NCBI GenBank assembly: GCA_004154925.1
Contig: QJNS01000237.1
Location: 54,941 to 118,940, forward strand
DNA from: Monosporascus cannonballus
Lineage: Eukaryota; Ascomycota; Sordariomycetes; Xylariales
DNA length: 64,000 nt
Direction of reading: 5' to 3'
Shown here one piece after another: positions 21,701 to 37,100 of this stretch (the stretch's first letter is position 1; each line of letters starts with the position of its first letter). The notes beneath the pieces were generated by a model. It did not search any database, was not told the origin of the DNA, and saw only the letters and a list, made by a program, of their open reading frames with translations. Position numbers and translations under genes: made by a program.

Positions 21701-24130
21701 TTTTACGATAAAAAACATTTTAGTTTTATCGTAAAAAATAATAATAACTTAATATTAAAATAAACATACTGTATTTATGTCTTTATTTATTAATTTTTTC
21801 TTTTTTAACGTAATATATTTTCTAATATCTTTAATTTAAAATTTTAATTTTAATTTTTAGTTAATTTGTTGTATTAAAAAACCTTTTTTCTTATTTTTCT
21901 GTACTTTAATTTTTAATTATTAATGGTTAATTAATTTTTTATACTTTTTTTATTTTAGCTACTTTGGGATAAAACAAAGTTTTAAGTATTTTCTGATAAT
22001 TTGATATATATTTTTTACGTATTAATACGAATTTCTTTTTAAATTTTTGCCAATATAACTTAGGAATATTAATTACTAGTTAACGGGCAAAATTTGTATT
22101 TTGTTTTAATATTATTATGTAATTTACGCGTTAACGTAAGGTTATTTCGAAATTAACGAAATATATAAATATCTTAATCGGAAAATAAAAAGAAAATCCG
22201 GAAAACTTTTAAAAATAAATAACAGCCGTTTGCTAAGTTAATATCCTTTAAATACGTTTTCGTCCTAATATCTATTATGTAAACCCAAGTACGCCTTAAT
22301 TCTTTATTTTAAATTTTTAATTAAATATTATTTTTCGTTTAAAATCGGCTTTTTTATTTTTTATAAATAAAATTTCCGTATAATAATATAAAATAAGTAA
22401 ATTATTTAAATATCACATATTTAATTAAATATTATTTCAAAATTGTAACTTTATTAATACGTATAAGTAAATTATCGAAATTAAATAATTTCTTTTTCGG
22501 TAAAACTTTAATATTTTCATAATTTAATTATTTAGAAATATATTTTCAAATATTATAAAAATATGTTTTAATCGGATGTATGAAAATTTAATTTGCTACG
22601 TATATTCCTTAATTTTATTAATATGAATAACATCGTAAATAATTGTTTAAATAGAATTAAGATCTGAATTATAAATACTAATTTTTTATTTAATTACCTA
22701 TAATATTTTTAAATAATAAAATAACCAGTTTTAAAAATATATACTAATTTATTGTTTATATTCGTACGCGAAAAAATGTAGATTAATACCGTAATATTTT
22801 TTAATGGAAAATGTTTGTCGCTAATAATAAATATAATAATTTTCTAAAATAATATAATTACGGTATTATGCTATAAATCCGGATTATTTTCGAAATCTAA
22901 TAATATTTTAAAATAATCCCAAAAACGATTTCCTTTTTATTGATATAAAATAATAGGGATTAATTTGTCAAAATTAACTTTTCGATTAAGACAAAATATA
23001 GGAACTTAAGATAAAATATTGCCGTATAGCTTTTTTTAGCATTTTTTTAAATATTGACGTATTTAAAACCTTAATATTTGTAATTTTGTTTAATTTATTA
23101 AATTTAAATTAATTTATTTTCTTAAGATTTAATTTAAAATTAGTCCAAATTAATTTTTTACACTGTTTTTTCGATAATATCGATATTATAATATATAAAA
23201 TATAATCCGGATGTATAATAAATAAAAAAATCATAATATAAATAAATAAATATAGAATATAATTAATAAATTATAAATTTAATATGGTATTGGAAGGGAT
23301 TTAATAATAAAAAATAATAATTAATCGATATTTAATATGCCAAAAAAATTCCAAAAAGTTTTTATTTAATATTATTAAGGCAGGTATTATATATTATTAT
23401 CGTTTCTGATTAATTATTTGTAAATCTTAATATTTTTATATTTTTCTAGGTTTTAATTTTTATAATTTTTTATTTTTTCTTTATTAATAATATTCATTTC
23501 CTATTTACGTATATTGATATTTATATTTATAAATATCTTTTCTTTTATTTAATAAGTTTAATTCGTTTATTATAGGTATTTTTAAACTGTTAAAATCTTC
23601 CAAATATTAAGGTTACCATATTAATACGGATTTTAAAAAATTAGTTAAATAATTAAGTTATCCGTTAATTAAAAATAATATTTCCGATATTATTGAAAAT
23701 AATTAAGTTCGATAGAATCAAAATTTCTAAAATTTCGATCGTTTTTCGGCATATTATTATTACGTCCTTGAAACCTTAAAATATTTTATATTTATTAAAT
23801 TTTGTATTTGCAAAATAAATAAGGTTTTGGCTTTTTAATTTTAACGTAACAATAAATCTTTAATTAATTTTTCCGATATTCGTAAAAATCAAAATCTTAT
23901 ATATTATTAAGTTTTTATATCCAAATTATATTTTCTTTAGGTATTAATTCCGTAACAGTATTAATGGTAATAATTGTTTTTCTTTTATAACTTTAATTAT
24001 AAATAATTTATTTTTACTTAAACTTTGTTATTTTTAACAAAAAATACAATAATCTATTAAAAGTAATCCTGCAATTCTTTTAATTTTAAGTATTGTCGAA
24101 TAATTCTTTTTGAATTACCAATTAATAACG
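21701..24130. other. AT-rich DNA with T-biased plus strand, unassigned
   Basis: RIP-like sequence with no ORF. The plus strand is T-rich, opposite to the A-rich sense strand of the neighbouring pol remnants, suggesting a decayed element read from the minus strand. No protein motif was recognised. Confidence 0.35.
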
Positions 24131-24290
24131 TTATAAAAATATAACCCCTATAAGAATAAAGCAAATAATAAATTAATTACCGCTTAGTTACTAAGTTCTT
24201 TATTAATATAAATGTATTATTTGGTAATTAATAAGAAATGCCAAATACAAATAACTTAATATATTTATTTCTGTCAATTTATTTTATAAT
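24131..24290 (+). repeat. Left LTR-like direct repeat
   Basis: Aligns over about 160 bp with 30966-31130 in the same orientation. Shared landmarks: ATATAACCCCTATAAG (versus ATATAACCTCTATAAG), AATAATAAATTAATTA, TATTAATATAAAT.TATTATTT, TTAATATATTTATTT. Differences are mainly C/T and G/A. Precise LTR ends and target duplication are not determinable by eye. Confidence 0.65.
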
Positions 24291-26550
24291 TAATTAAAAA
24301 TTATTTTACCTAACTTATAATTATCTATTATTTTATAAGTTTTTTATTTATTATAAGAAATAATACGATAATTATTAAAAATAAGATTTGCCGATTATAA
24401 AACAAATTTAAAATATTACTTGAAAAAACTGCTAATCAGAATTTAACCGATAAACGATTAATTACGGCATAGGAATAAGCGAAAAAACTTATAACGAAAT
24501 TTTAACAAATAAACAATTATAATTTCCGGAATTTCAAATCTTTTTATATATATAATAAAATATATCCTAATAATTATTAATTACACCGTCGGAAAATAGG
24601 TCTAATATAACGAATACGTCTCGGAATCCAAAATATAAAAAGATTAAGTCATTTAATAATAACCGAATTTTAGAAATTATTTATTAATAAAATAAATAAT
24701 ATTTGGAATTATTCCCATAACTAATTAAATAATAAATAATAAAATAAATTAAAAAAATAAAGATTTATAAATTTATTACGATATTATCGCAAAAACTTAA
24801 AGGCGATAAACAAATACCGCATTATAATTGCCCGAAATCTTCTAAATATACGTTAATTTAAAAAGAATTAAATAAAAGTTATTACGGAAATTTATATTAA
24901 ACATTTATGGCAAAATACCGTTATTTATATTTAATAGGCCATAAACTATATAAATATTTTTATTATAAACGTTTAACAATTTTACTATATTCCGTTTAAG
25001 TATTTTAATTACGAAAGAAAATTAAAAATTAAAAATTTATGGATTTTTATTAAGAAAAACTACGTAAATCATAATATTTTTAATAAAAAATATAAAAAAT
25101 TAATTTATAAAATTGGAATAATAATTGGGTTAATCGCCGTTAAACTTTTACGTTGAATAAAGGTTTTTGATTTATAAAACAAAATGTATAAACGCTTTTA
25201 AGGCGGAAAATAATTAAAATGATAAACGTGTTATTTTTAATTATTTTTACAAATTAATATTAAAGTTGTCAAATATTTTATTACGAAAAATATTAAATTA
25301 AAATAAATTAATAATATAATAAAAAAAATAAAACGTTATTAGGATATTTAGAAAAGGACTAAAAAAACCAATTATTTTTCTTAAAAATATTCATAAAAAT
25401 AAATAATTTTATTTTAATATTTTCGGGGAAAAAATCCTTAAAATAAATTAAAAATATTACCTAAAAGTAGTAAGGACCGCGAAAAGTTTTATATTTAAAA
25501 ATAAATAATTACCGATTTAATTTCGATTAAAATAAATTCGTATAATTTAATATTTTTTAATTTTTATAAAGGCCTATTTAAGTATTATAATTATAAAAAA
25601 TTAAATCATAAAAACGTAAATTATAAATTTAAAACAAATACGAAAACTTTATTATCCCGGTTATACGGAAATAAATTTCTAAAAGCTTTTTAAAACGTTA
25701 TAATATATAATAATAAATAAAATTAATTCCAAAACGTAAATTTAAAAAAGAAGCGGAAATAAATATATTTATTTAATTTATTTCGGTTAATAATTATAGA
25801 ACTGTTAAAAGAAAATTACTTTTTTAAAAAATATTTATTAAAAGAATACCGAAAATATAATAATATAAATAAATATGGATACTGGAATATAAGTAAATTT
25901 GATAAATAAAAAATTAACAAAAATGCTTAATTTTTAATTTATTTCCGTAAATATTTTAAACTTTATTAACGTTAATAACGTATATATTAAATATTATAAG
26001 ATTTAGAAAGTGTTTATTAACATAATAAATAATAACAAAAACGAATAAAAATTTAAATAAATTTATTTTATAATATATTATAATTAAAAATATTCGATTT
26101 TTGATTATTTAAACTCGCAATAAATAAATTAAAAATTTATTAAATATAATTATATATTAATAATTATACGGATTATTATAAAAGGCTAATACATAAAAAA
26201 CTATAAATTTAACCGAAAAATTAGATATCCCGGAATTTGAAAAATAAAAAAAATAAAAAATAACTCATTCTTTTATATATTTAAAACCTTGCCAGCAAAT
26301 ATATTCCGAAAAAATAACCCAAAAAATATTTTAATTATAAGGGCAAAATATATACAAAATTTATTTCCGGAAAAAACGGTTTTATTTAGTTTAATTTGTC
26401 TTATTTCGAAAATTTAAAAAAAGTTTATTCGAAAAATATATTCGAAAAAACTTAAAAATAGGCCGGATACGGTATTCGAAAATGGACGTAAAAGTATTAA
26501 TATTACTTGTGCTTAAAAAAACGGTAATTCCCCATTATATATTAAGTATA
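24291..26550 (+). pseudogene. Decayed gag/protease part of the gypsy element
   Basis: A-rich plus strand, many in-frame TAA stops, no intact ORF. Its position between the left LTR-like repeat and the RT remnant suggests gag and protease, but no zinc-knuckle or protease motif could be confirmed. Confidence 0.35.
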
Positions 26551-28810
26551 AAAGGTTAAATTAAATAATAATTCATAACCGATTTTTTGTATTTTTAATT
26601 TTAAAAATAAGAAATTATTTAAAGTTAATTAAAATATTTTCGAAAATTAAGTTTAAAGATATTTATTATTATATTAAAATTAAAAAAATAATCAATAAAA
26701 ATTTGTTTTTCGATAACAATATAGGTAATTCGAATATACGGTTATATTATTTAATTTTATTAATATGTTAATTATATTTTAAATTTATATATGTACAATA
26801 TTAACTAAATAAATTAACTATATATATATAATATATTTAATTAATATAAGTATTTATTAAACTAACGAAAAGAAATATATAAAATATTTTTAATTAATTT
26901 ATAAATAATTATTATGATATTAATTATTTATTAAAACGTTTAAATACGAATTTTTCAAAAAAATAAATAAAATATTTAAAATGCATAATTAATATTAACG
27001 GCTTGGATATAGACCGCCGAGAGATTAATATTATTAAAACGTAATTAAAATTAAAATTAATTTATAATATTTATCTATTTTTGAAATTCGTAAATTTTTA
27101 CCGGAAATTTATCGTTCATTATTTATATATTACCAAACTTATTATTAAGCTTTTAAAAAAACGTAAAACAAAAATAAAACAATAAAATTTAAATAATTCG
27201 AAAAAATTAAAAAGGCGTTACGAAATTTAAAAAATATTTTTAATTAATAATTATTTTCCGATATTAAAATAATATTAAAAATATTAAGATTAAAATAAAT
27301 ACCTTAATAAAAGTTATATTAAGGATATTTTTATAAAAATACGAAAAATATTAATACTTAATTATATATTCGTTATAAAAATATAATTTAATTAAAATTT
27401 AATAAGTTATAAAATAATAAATATTATTAGTAAATATAAAAACTTTAAAATACTAACGGTAATATTTTAAAAGTACGGACAAAATTTTCTTAATATTTAC
27501 CGATTATATAACGGTAAAAGATATAATAAAAATACCGGCGCGTAACTTTAAAAAAATTAACCCGATAAATATATTAATTTATATAATTTAATTTTAAGAT
27601 TTAATATTATTTGGGCGTTATTCATCCTGCAAATAAATTATTTAAATATCCGGATTATATATTAAAGCAAATTATGTATAAAAACGTAATTCTTATATTA
27701 TTTCAAAAATTCGGATTTATAAATAATATATTGGAAAACGTACGGAAAACGATTATAAAGATAAAACGTAATTTAAAGTATTATAAAAAAGGAAAAGGTT
27801 TTATAAAAATAACGTAAAATTTATTCGTTATAAAATTTTTAAATGAATGTTAAATAACGAAAATTTAAATAATTATTATCCGCGTAAAAAAGAGGAAACC
27901 CTTTATTATATAATCGTAAAAAGCTTTCGAAAAAAATAAAAGATTATATATTTATCGAATTTATTACTTATAAATCATAATATAAATATATATTGTAATA
28001 ATAATCTAATTACCGGTTAAATAATAATATTTATAAATTACAATTATACTATAATCGGATTAAACTTTTTTAAAAAGAACGAAATTAATATTAAAGTTAT
28101 TATTTATAATTAATATATTTTATATTTTTTAACGAAAAAATTGGCTAAAAATAAAATAAATAGAATATATTTATATATTAATATTAATAATTAAAAGGTT
28201 TTATTAGAAAAATATAATAAACGATATCCGAAAATATACCAAATAATATTGGAATTATTAGAGCATAACAAAATTATATTATAAATTATATAAATAATTC
28301 AAGCGCTTATTATTATTTATGTAATTATTTTCAAAAAATCTAATTAAATTTTATAACGGCATTTTTTAAAAACTTAAATTTAAATAAATTAAAATATAAC
28401 GTAATCCTGGTAATCGTTAACCGTTTTGCAAAATTAAGATTATTTATTTTTGCGATTAAAACTTTAATTATAATTAAGTTAATTTAATTATTTTATAATA
28501 AAATAAAATATAAATTCGGTATGCCGACTAGAATTATTAACGATAAAAATAAATAAATTAATGTTAAATAAGATTTTATACAAAACGAAAAATAAAATAA
28601 TAAATATTAATTATTTATTATCCGTAAACCGATAAGTAAATAAAACGTATTTATTATATCTTAAAATAATATTTCCGTAATTACCTTAATAAATATTAAA
28701 ATAATTAGATAAAGTTATTATAAAATATATTTATTAGCCGTTTTCCGTTCGAAACCTTATGTAAATATAATTTAAAAATAATACAATATTATTTATACAG
28801 ATTTAAAAAA
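26551..28810 (+). pseudogene. Ty3/gypsy pol remnant of the LTR-flanked element: RT, RNase H end, integrase
   Basis: Plus-strand translation through stops shows the gypsy order. RT palm at about 26560-26800 (FEYTVILFNFINML in place of the FEYLVMPFGLTNAP block); connection GLDIDRREINII (about 27003-27040); thumb FLKFVNFYRKFIVHY (27078-27122); RNase H/integrase linker in an open stretch at 27611-27817 (GVIHPANKLFKYPDYI, matching the usual NPAD..SRRPDY linker); and integrase core at 28392-28800 with VILVIVNRFAKLRLF and KFGMPTRIINDKNK. Stops fall where Gln, Trp or Arg are expected, so RIP rather than random decay is the cause. Complete loss of function is certain. The domain order (RT-RH-IN) is that of Ty3/gypsy, not copia. 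Confidence 0.8.
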
Positions 28811-30965
28811 TAAATATAAAAAGTTAGAATATATTTTGAAAAAATAATAATTATTTGTCATATAATATATAAATATTAAAAAAATAACGGCAATTTAGAA
28901 AAAATATTATAATTAACGGTATATACTTATAAAAGTTTAATTAAAATAATAAATAAATTTATTAACTAAAAGTTATCAGTTTAAATATACAAAATTTGTA
29001 TTTATTTATATTTAGATTACGATTAAAAAATAAATAAGTTTTTAAACGTATAAAATAATTTTTCTTATTACATATTAATAAATATATAATATATTTTTAT
29101 TATCTTTATTAAAATTATAATATTACCGGACTTAATAAAAGAATAAGAAAAATAAATAATAGAAAATATCATTTATTATTAAAATAACTTGGGATAACGT
29201 AAATATTCAATTAAATTAAAAATTAGCTTATTAAATATAATGTATAAAAATTCCGAAAATATTTTAAATATATATTTAAAATACGATAATATTACGAAAA
29301 CACAATTTAAATACATATATAAAAAATAAAATAATTTAAAAACCTTAAAATAATAATAATTCGATTAAGAATTAATTAATTAATAATTACAAAAATTATA
29401 AAACATAATTTTAAGTAAAATTAAAATATTAATATTAAAATATTATTGAATTATATAATTATTTTTAAGCGTTTCGCAAATAATTACTTTATCGTATACC
29501 CATTCGAAATTTATAAATAATATAAAAAAAAATTAAATTTTTATTTCGAAAATACAATATTGTGTTTAATTATTAAAATTGTATATTAATGAATTTTTAA
29601 TAAACGTATTAAAGAAATTAGTATAAAAATATCGGCAAATAATCGGAAAATATATAACGCCAAAAATAAATATATTTATTAAATTTATTAAGCGTAAAAT
29701 CCGGAAAAAGTTTAAAAACGTTTTATTTTTTATAAAAAATAAGGCCTAAATAACTAGAATATAATTTGTTATTAATTAGAAATAAGGTATTATTTTTAAA
29801 ACGTTTAATATATTTAAATTTAATAATAATTGTATTAAGTAAAACAAATTTTTTATTATAATTATTAATAAATATTAACATTGTGTTAAAACGTTATAAA
29901 ATAAACGGAAAATATTTATAAATAAAAAACATAAAAATATAACGGTTTCGAAAATTATTTTATTTATAAAAGTATTGTAAAATTGCGCTTAATTAAAAAT
30001 TAATTACGGAATAATACAAAAATCGTAATACTTATAAAAAATTTTTAAATTTATAAATTTATAAAACGGTATTAAAATTAGATTTCCGCAATTATAAAGA
30101 ATAAACGGAAATTAATTTTTATTATATTAAAAAATGATATTTTTTAAGAATAATTACACTAAACGTAAATTCGATTTTGCGAAAAATATTAAATTAATAA
30201 CTAACCGTAATTATGTTAGAACGTTCGTATTAAATATTTATAATATAAGTTTTTTCGAATTTATGGAGTAATTCTGAATTGTTAATACTGAATTAAAAAA
30301 TTATTTAAATAATATTTTTTAAAAATAATTAAAATTTAAATAACAATTAAAGAACGATATTAATAATATTAAGAATAATTATTTATTCCGCCACAATTCC
30401 AATAATAATAATTAAATATAATATATTTTAAAATATCCGGAATTTAAATGCAAATTATATAATAATTAAAATACTGTTATGTTATATAAATATAATACGG
30501 TTTATTACCGCCCATAATACGAGTATTATTAATTTTATTATCCGTATTAAAAAATAATATTCGAAAAAATCCTAATTCTCCTTAATATTAAAATATTACT
30601 TTTTTTCAAACTTTTTACACAAAAAAATATAATAAACGGAAATAATACGTAAAATAATTAAAAAAACGAACAAGAAATAAAAAAAATAAAAAATTAAACG
30701 GAACGCGGACGTAAAAAAAATAAAAATATAAGCGCAAAAAAGAAAAAAAAGGTAAATAAAATAAAGTTAAAAATAGATTATAATAAGAAATTAGGCGGAA
30801 TATAATTAATTATATAATATAATACGTATTAATTATTACGGTAATTATTTATAATATATTATAAAATAAACTATTAATAAATATACGTAATCAGATTTAC
30901 GAAATACGTTATATTAAAGTAATATTAATATTATTAAGAATTAATAATTTAAAAAAAGAAATAAT
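28811..30965 (+). other. AT-rich 3' part of the gypsy element, unassigned
   Basis: About 2.1 kb between the integrase remnant and the right LTR-like repeat. Plus strand A-rich, stops in all frames. It may contain the pol C-terminus and 3' untranslated DNA or a nested insertion. A Lys/Glu-rich stretch near 30640-30790 (AAAAAA/GAAAAAAA runs) is notable but unidentified. Confidence 0.35.
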
Positions 30966-31130
30966 TATAAGAATATAACCTCTATAAGGTTAAAGTTAAT
31001 AATAAATTAATTATTAATTAATTAGTAACTTATTTATTAATATAAATTTATTATTTAATAATTAATAAAAATTATTAAATAAAAATAATCTAATATATTT
31101 ATTTTTATAAATTTTACTTTATTTAATATA
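30966..31130 (+). repeat. Right LTR-like direct repeat
   Basis: Direct counterpart of 24131-24290. It is more AT-rich than the left copy: CCAAATACAA corresponds to TTAAATAAAA. Together the pair bounds about 7.0 kb, a normal size for a complete gypsy element. Confidence 0.65.
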
Positions 31131-34100
31131 TAGCTATTTCTTATTATATAAACGCCAATATTTAATATTAATAATAAAACAGCTTCGTTAATTTTAAATT
31201 TATCCATTCTTTTCGATTTAAAAATTATTTACTAATCTTTTGGTCCATTTATTAATATTGGCAAATTAAATTTCAGCTAATATATTTGTTTATATTTTGA
31301 TATGTAACTAATATTTGGAATAATAATATAATTATTAGTTATATTGTTTTTAAATACTTCGAAATAAGCCATTTTTTAATCGTAATTTATTTTACCTTAA
31401 TTAATAATAAATACTTAAAAAATATTTATTTCGTTTATTTCCGGTTTCGTTATTAAATAATTTCTAATATAGTAAATTACAGGTATTAATTGTTAAAAAG
31501 TAATTAATGCTTATTTATCGATTATTAAATTATTATTTTCTAAAATTAAACCCGGAATAAAAGCCATATGTATCGAAATTACCCGTACCGTTTTTTAAGT
31601 TAATTTATAATATATTTTATCAAGAACTTTTTGTACGTAAATAAATTATTTATTTAAGTTTTTAAAATATTTTAATTTGATATTTTATAAACTTGATAAA
31701 AACCGTTGTTATGTTTTTAAATTGCCTAACAATTACGGAATATTTTTATTTTTTTAAATATATATTAATTTTTCGTTTTGGAGAAAATATTTATAATAAT
31801 TATATCAGATTAAATAATAAATATAATTATATATTTAAGGATAATTAATTTAAGGATTTCCAAATACATTTTATAAAACGACGCAAATTAAACTAAATAT
31901 TTATAAATTAAAATATAAATTTTTTACGAATTTAATAATGGTTTTTTTAACGTTGAATTAAAAAATATTTACCGATTTTTATTATATAACTGAAATTCGT
32001 AATATTATAAGAAATTGGGGTAAATCGTTATTTTGGTATTTTAACGGTTTTAAGAGTTCGGTAAAAACATAAATTGAAATTCTTTTCATATATTAATATT
32101 TTGCTAATAATTATAATAATTGTTTTTTATCCAATTAGTTAATTTTGTATATATTATTATTATCTATAGTTATATAATTTTCGAATTTTTTTCCTTAATA
32201 TTTAAATTTTAATATTTATTTTAATAAATTGTATAATTTTAAAATATTAATTTTTCGATAATTCGATATTTATATTATTTAATATTTTGTTCATAATTTT
32301 GTATAATTGACCGGATTCGTTAAATAATAATTTTATTTAATTATTCGTTTATAAATTAATCGGTTTTTAATATCTTTTTTTTTATTTTTAACAAAATATT
32401 TTAATTTATTAATAAAAGAAATTCCCCGCAATAATATTTTATTCATTTTTTAAAACGATACATATGTGAATTAATTAAATTATTAATTCAATATGATTTT
32501 ATTTATCTGTAATTTAATTTTATTTTTTTTAAATATACTAATATATCGTAATATATTATAAAATAATATTTAGCTGTTAATTTCTAAAAATTAAATCCTG
32601 ATTTCCTTTATTTTTTTAATTAATAAATTAAGTACCTTTACGATATTATATAATAATTCTTTTAATTTTTTTCGTAACGTTATTGGTTTTATCTTTTAAT
32701 AATTTAATTTGTTATATAATTAAATTTCTTTTTAATATATTAAAATTTTATATTATAGCTTTTTACATCGGTATTATAATTCTGATTAGTAAAAACGTGT
32801 TTTAACTTTATAATAACTTATAAAAATTAAAACCGTAATTTTTCATAATAATACTATTTGTAAATATTATTTTGGTTAAAATTTTAATTTATTTTTATGT
32901 ATATTATTTATCGTTTTTATTATTTCTTTAATGATTGGGATATATCTTTTCTTAATTAATCTTTACGGTTAAATAACATATATAACTTTAATATTCTACT
33001 TAATCCTAAATATTTCGTAAATTTCGATAATTTTTCCTCTATTTTTAAAATTTTTATTAATTTTGATTTTAATCTGAATTCCCTATCAATAAAAAGTATA
33101 TTTATTTAAAAACTTGCTAATTACAGTAAAAATAACCGTACGCAGAATTTTGGTTTCCAAATATTTAAATAATTCGTATCGGATTTCGATAATTATTTTA
33201 TATCCGTTTTCGTTTAGTTTAAATTAAATATTAATAATTTGAATAATTATAACATTTAAAAATTTAAAAATTGTTAATTTTTTTTTAAAAAAAACGTTAA
33301 TTAATAATTTCTTAATATAAACTATAAAGGAAAATGACTTTTTTTATATATTTATATATATCGCATTAATAGTATAAAATAATTATATATTAATACATTA
33401 TATTTTATTTTTTGTAATTATACGTTTCGTAATATTATTTAATTATTATATTATTTTTCTCTTTTGGGCTATAAAATATTTTAAGATCTCGATTTTAAAA
33501 GTTCTTAGTTTTTTTATTATTATATTCAATAATTTTTTAAAAAGTTTTAATATTGTTAAAAATTATACGTATTTTTATAAACGTTTAAACTAAATTTTAA
33601 TTAAAAAGCTTTCCATTTTTACTTAGGCTATTCCGGTTATAAAATTTTGTCGAATAACGTTTAACTAGATATTAATAAAGTTATTAATTTTTCCTTTTTA
33701 TTAATTATTTAATTTGTTAAAATGCCCGGTTAACTTTTCTGATAATTTATTAACGGCTATATTTTTTTTATAAAGGATATATTTAATTTCGAAATTGAAA
33801 AACCTAAGTTACGTAATTTAACGAATTAATAAAATACCGGATAATAAAATTATAAAATTATTAATTTCTATTAGTAATATTTTAATATTAATTTTTAACG
33901 TAAATCGAATTTTATAAATATAATTCCGAAATTCTTTTAAAATTATGAAAATAATTTAATATTTTAATTTAATAATATCGTAATTTAATTCGGCTTTTTT
34001 CTAAATATTACATTTATAATACGTTAAATATTTTATATTCTTAATTATTTAATTTAATATGTTTCCGAAATTCGGCCCATATAAATTTATTTTTATAATA

Positions 34101-37100
34101 ATTTCTTTTATTTCGGGGTTATAATTAATAAACCTTCAGATTAAAACCGTTATAAACTCTCTTTTAAATACTTTTATAATAGATTTTTAATTAAAATCCT
34201 AAATGAAAAACTTATTTTCATAAAATAAATAAATAACAAATTTTACCTCGATAATATAATATATAATAAATATCCGATAATAAAAATAATTTTTAAAAAT
34301 GTTTTAATTTTTAATATATTTTTACAAGAACGAATTTGAAGAATTTTTAGTATTTTAATTATATTAGATCGGCGATTATTCGTATTGCAACAAAATCCGA
34401 TTATAATTGCCAATTTGGCATATTACTAGGACTTTTACGTATTAATTATAATTCCGGCGTATTCGTAATTAATAAAAGTTTTATTCATATTAATAATATA
34501 TGCGAAAACGAACTGTCCAATCCCGGAAAAAATGGTAATGTTTTCGTAATCCGTCCTTAATCTTTTAATATTTATATTATTTATAAATAATTGTGCGATT
34601 TCGGTTATTAAATTATAAAGGAATTTTTTAATTCCGTAATAAAAATAAATTATAAAATTAATAAACATTATAAATATAATAATATATCGAAATAATCTTA
34701 GTAATATTACGAATGTTATTATATTTTTGTTAATAAAAATAAATAACTTAATTATATCTAAAAACAATCTATAAAAAAACCGAACAGATATAGAGCAAAA
34801 TTTGCAAAACATTCGTTGTAGTTTTCTGATATAAATGTATTTCGCAAAATAATAACGTTTAATTTCGTTACAAAATTAATTAATTGCAAACGGTTATTTT
34901 TCTTTTATAAAAAACCAAATATTCCGGTATGTATTATATAATTATTCGAATATTCTTTTTTGATACGTATTTGTAATACGTTAATTAATTTATTTTGTAA
35001 ATTACTTAATATTATAATATTTTTAATTTGTTATACTTTATAAGGAATAACTTTGATTTGGTAAGAAAATACGATAATCTTTTTAATTTAACCGTATTTT
35101 TATTAATCTTATTTTAAGGTAGCTTTTTTCCGGAATAATACTTTTTAAAAAAAAGGTTTTTTTATATAAGTAAACTTATTGCCGATTTAATTAAGTAAAA
35201 CCTTAACTTTCTTTTCTGTTAATCGAATTATGTAAAATATCGAAATAAATCTAGGAAACAATACCGTTAATAATATACCAGGTTTATCTGAGATATTCTT
35301 TTATTTTTTTAATTATTTATATAATTTCTTCGAATTTCTTATTTTTTTAATTTAGGTCCTTAAATAATATCAATTTATAGGGTAATATATTATCGATAGA
35401 GATTATTGTTTTTACTTAAATTTATATATAATATCAATTTAAACTGTTTTTTCATTAATATTATCGTATATTTCTTTTTATAAAATTCCGTATAGCGCAT
35501 ATACTAACTTTTCGTTACCGAATTATTTCAAAATTTTATTTTTAAAGTTAATATATTTCTTATAATTTCTTTAATCGTTTTATAATTTTGATAAAAGGAT
35601 ATTTCTTTAATCGAAAATATATAAAAACGTATAATAAATTTATTTATCTTTTCGTTATTAAATTTATTTACGTTAATAAAACAGCTTATACATTTACCGG
35701 CTATACTTTTTTAAATTAATTATTTATGCGGATATTATGGCTAATTCGCCCTGCCGATATTAAGTAAATAATAATTTTCGTTAGACCAAATTCCAGAATT
35801 GTTTTTATTATGTATAAGTTTATATTTAATTTTATTTTTAATTTCGCCGTAAAAGTAAATCTCAATATTAATGATTATATTATATAGCTGTTATTAAGCA
35901 CAAAAAACGGCATACTAAATAAATAAATAATTAATTAAATTAGAATTTCGATTACCCTTTTAAATTTAATCTTTTTTTAAAAGTTCAATCTCATAAAGAA
36001 ATTCATATTTACTATATTATCAACTTATATTTTTAGCGTATAATAAAATTATAATATTCGGTTCGGTTTTGGTATCGATAATTTTATTAATTAGATGTTT
36101 TTTTTCAAAATTAGCTTTAACGGTAAATCGGAATAACGAAATAATATATTTGATCGGATTATATTATTATACGAATAAAATATTGGTTTTGTTTTATTTT
36201 TCCGGTTGATATCCAATAATTATAAATAAAAATTTAGGCGTTTATTATGGTTTAATAAATATAAAGCCGTAAATCTTTACTTTTGTTAATTTAACTATTT
36301 TTTATTTTTACGATTTAAGCTTTTTAAGATTTTTATAGCTATAAAACATTTAAAAGCTTTGTTAGGATCCGAATAAATCCTAATTAATTTTAATTAAATA
36401 ATTTCAAAAATTTTTTCGTATTTTCGTAAACTTTAATTTTTAATATTTTATTAATTATTCATTAATTAATATTCCGTAATTAAAAATATAATCCGTTTAT
36501 ATTTTTATTTCGGTACATAAAAATAAAAATCTATTTTATATAAATTTATTATTATCGATTTTATTTTTTATATATATTTGCCAATATTCTTTTATTAGAT
36601 TACTTAATTAACATAATATTAATAAATATAGGAAATTAATTATTTATATCGATTTTTAACGTATAAATCTTTTTAAAATGCCGAATATTTTTATTTTTAA
36701 TCGGACTATTTTACAGTTAGTTAATTTAAAATATTCTTTTATACAATAATTTATTATTCTGTATTATAAAATTAAATATATTAATTTGAATAATACGATT
36801 TTAATCCGTAATAATTTGCGGTCGGTTAGGTTTTAGGATTATTATAAAATAAAATACGTCCGGGATATTAAAATAAGTAAAACCCTAATTAATATTAAAT
36901 TTAAATTTTCTTAATCCTTTAAAAAATCTTTATTAATAATTATAATATTTTATCTTATTTTTGAAATAATAAAAGAAATTACATAAATTATATATTTATT
37001 TTAAAAAACGTTTTTAAGCATAAATTTGCTTTATTAGTTGCCTAATTGTAAAGTATTATCGGGAAATATATTACATTTAAATTAAATTAATTAATTTTAT

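Noticed and set aside
27611..27817. Functional small gene of 68 codons
   Set aside because: It lies in frame with the gypsy pol remnant and matches the RNase H-integrase linker; an accidental open stretch of a dead polyprotein.
34435..34812. Conserved functional protein
   Set aside because: Ile/Phe/Asn-rich composition as produced by RIP; no start context or conserved motif; only a doubtful mutated protease-like GIIINT.
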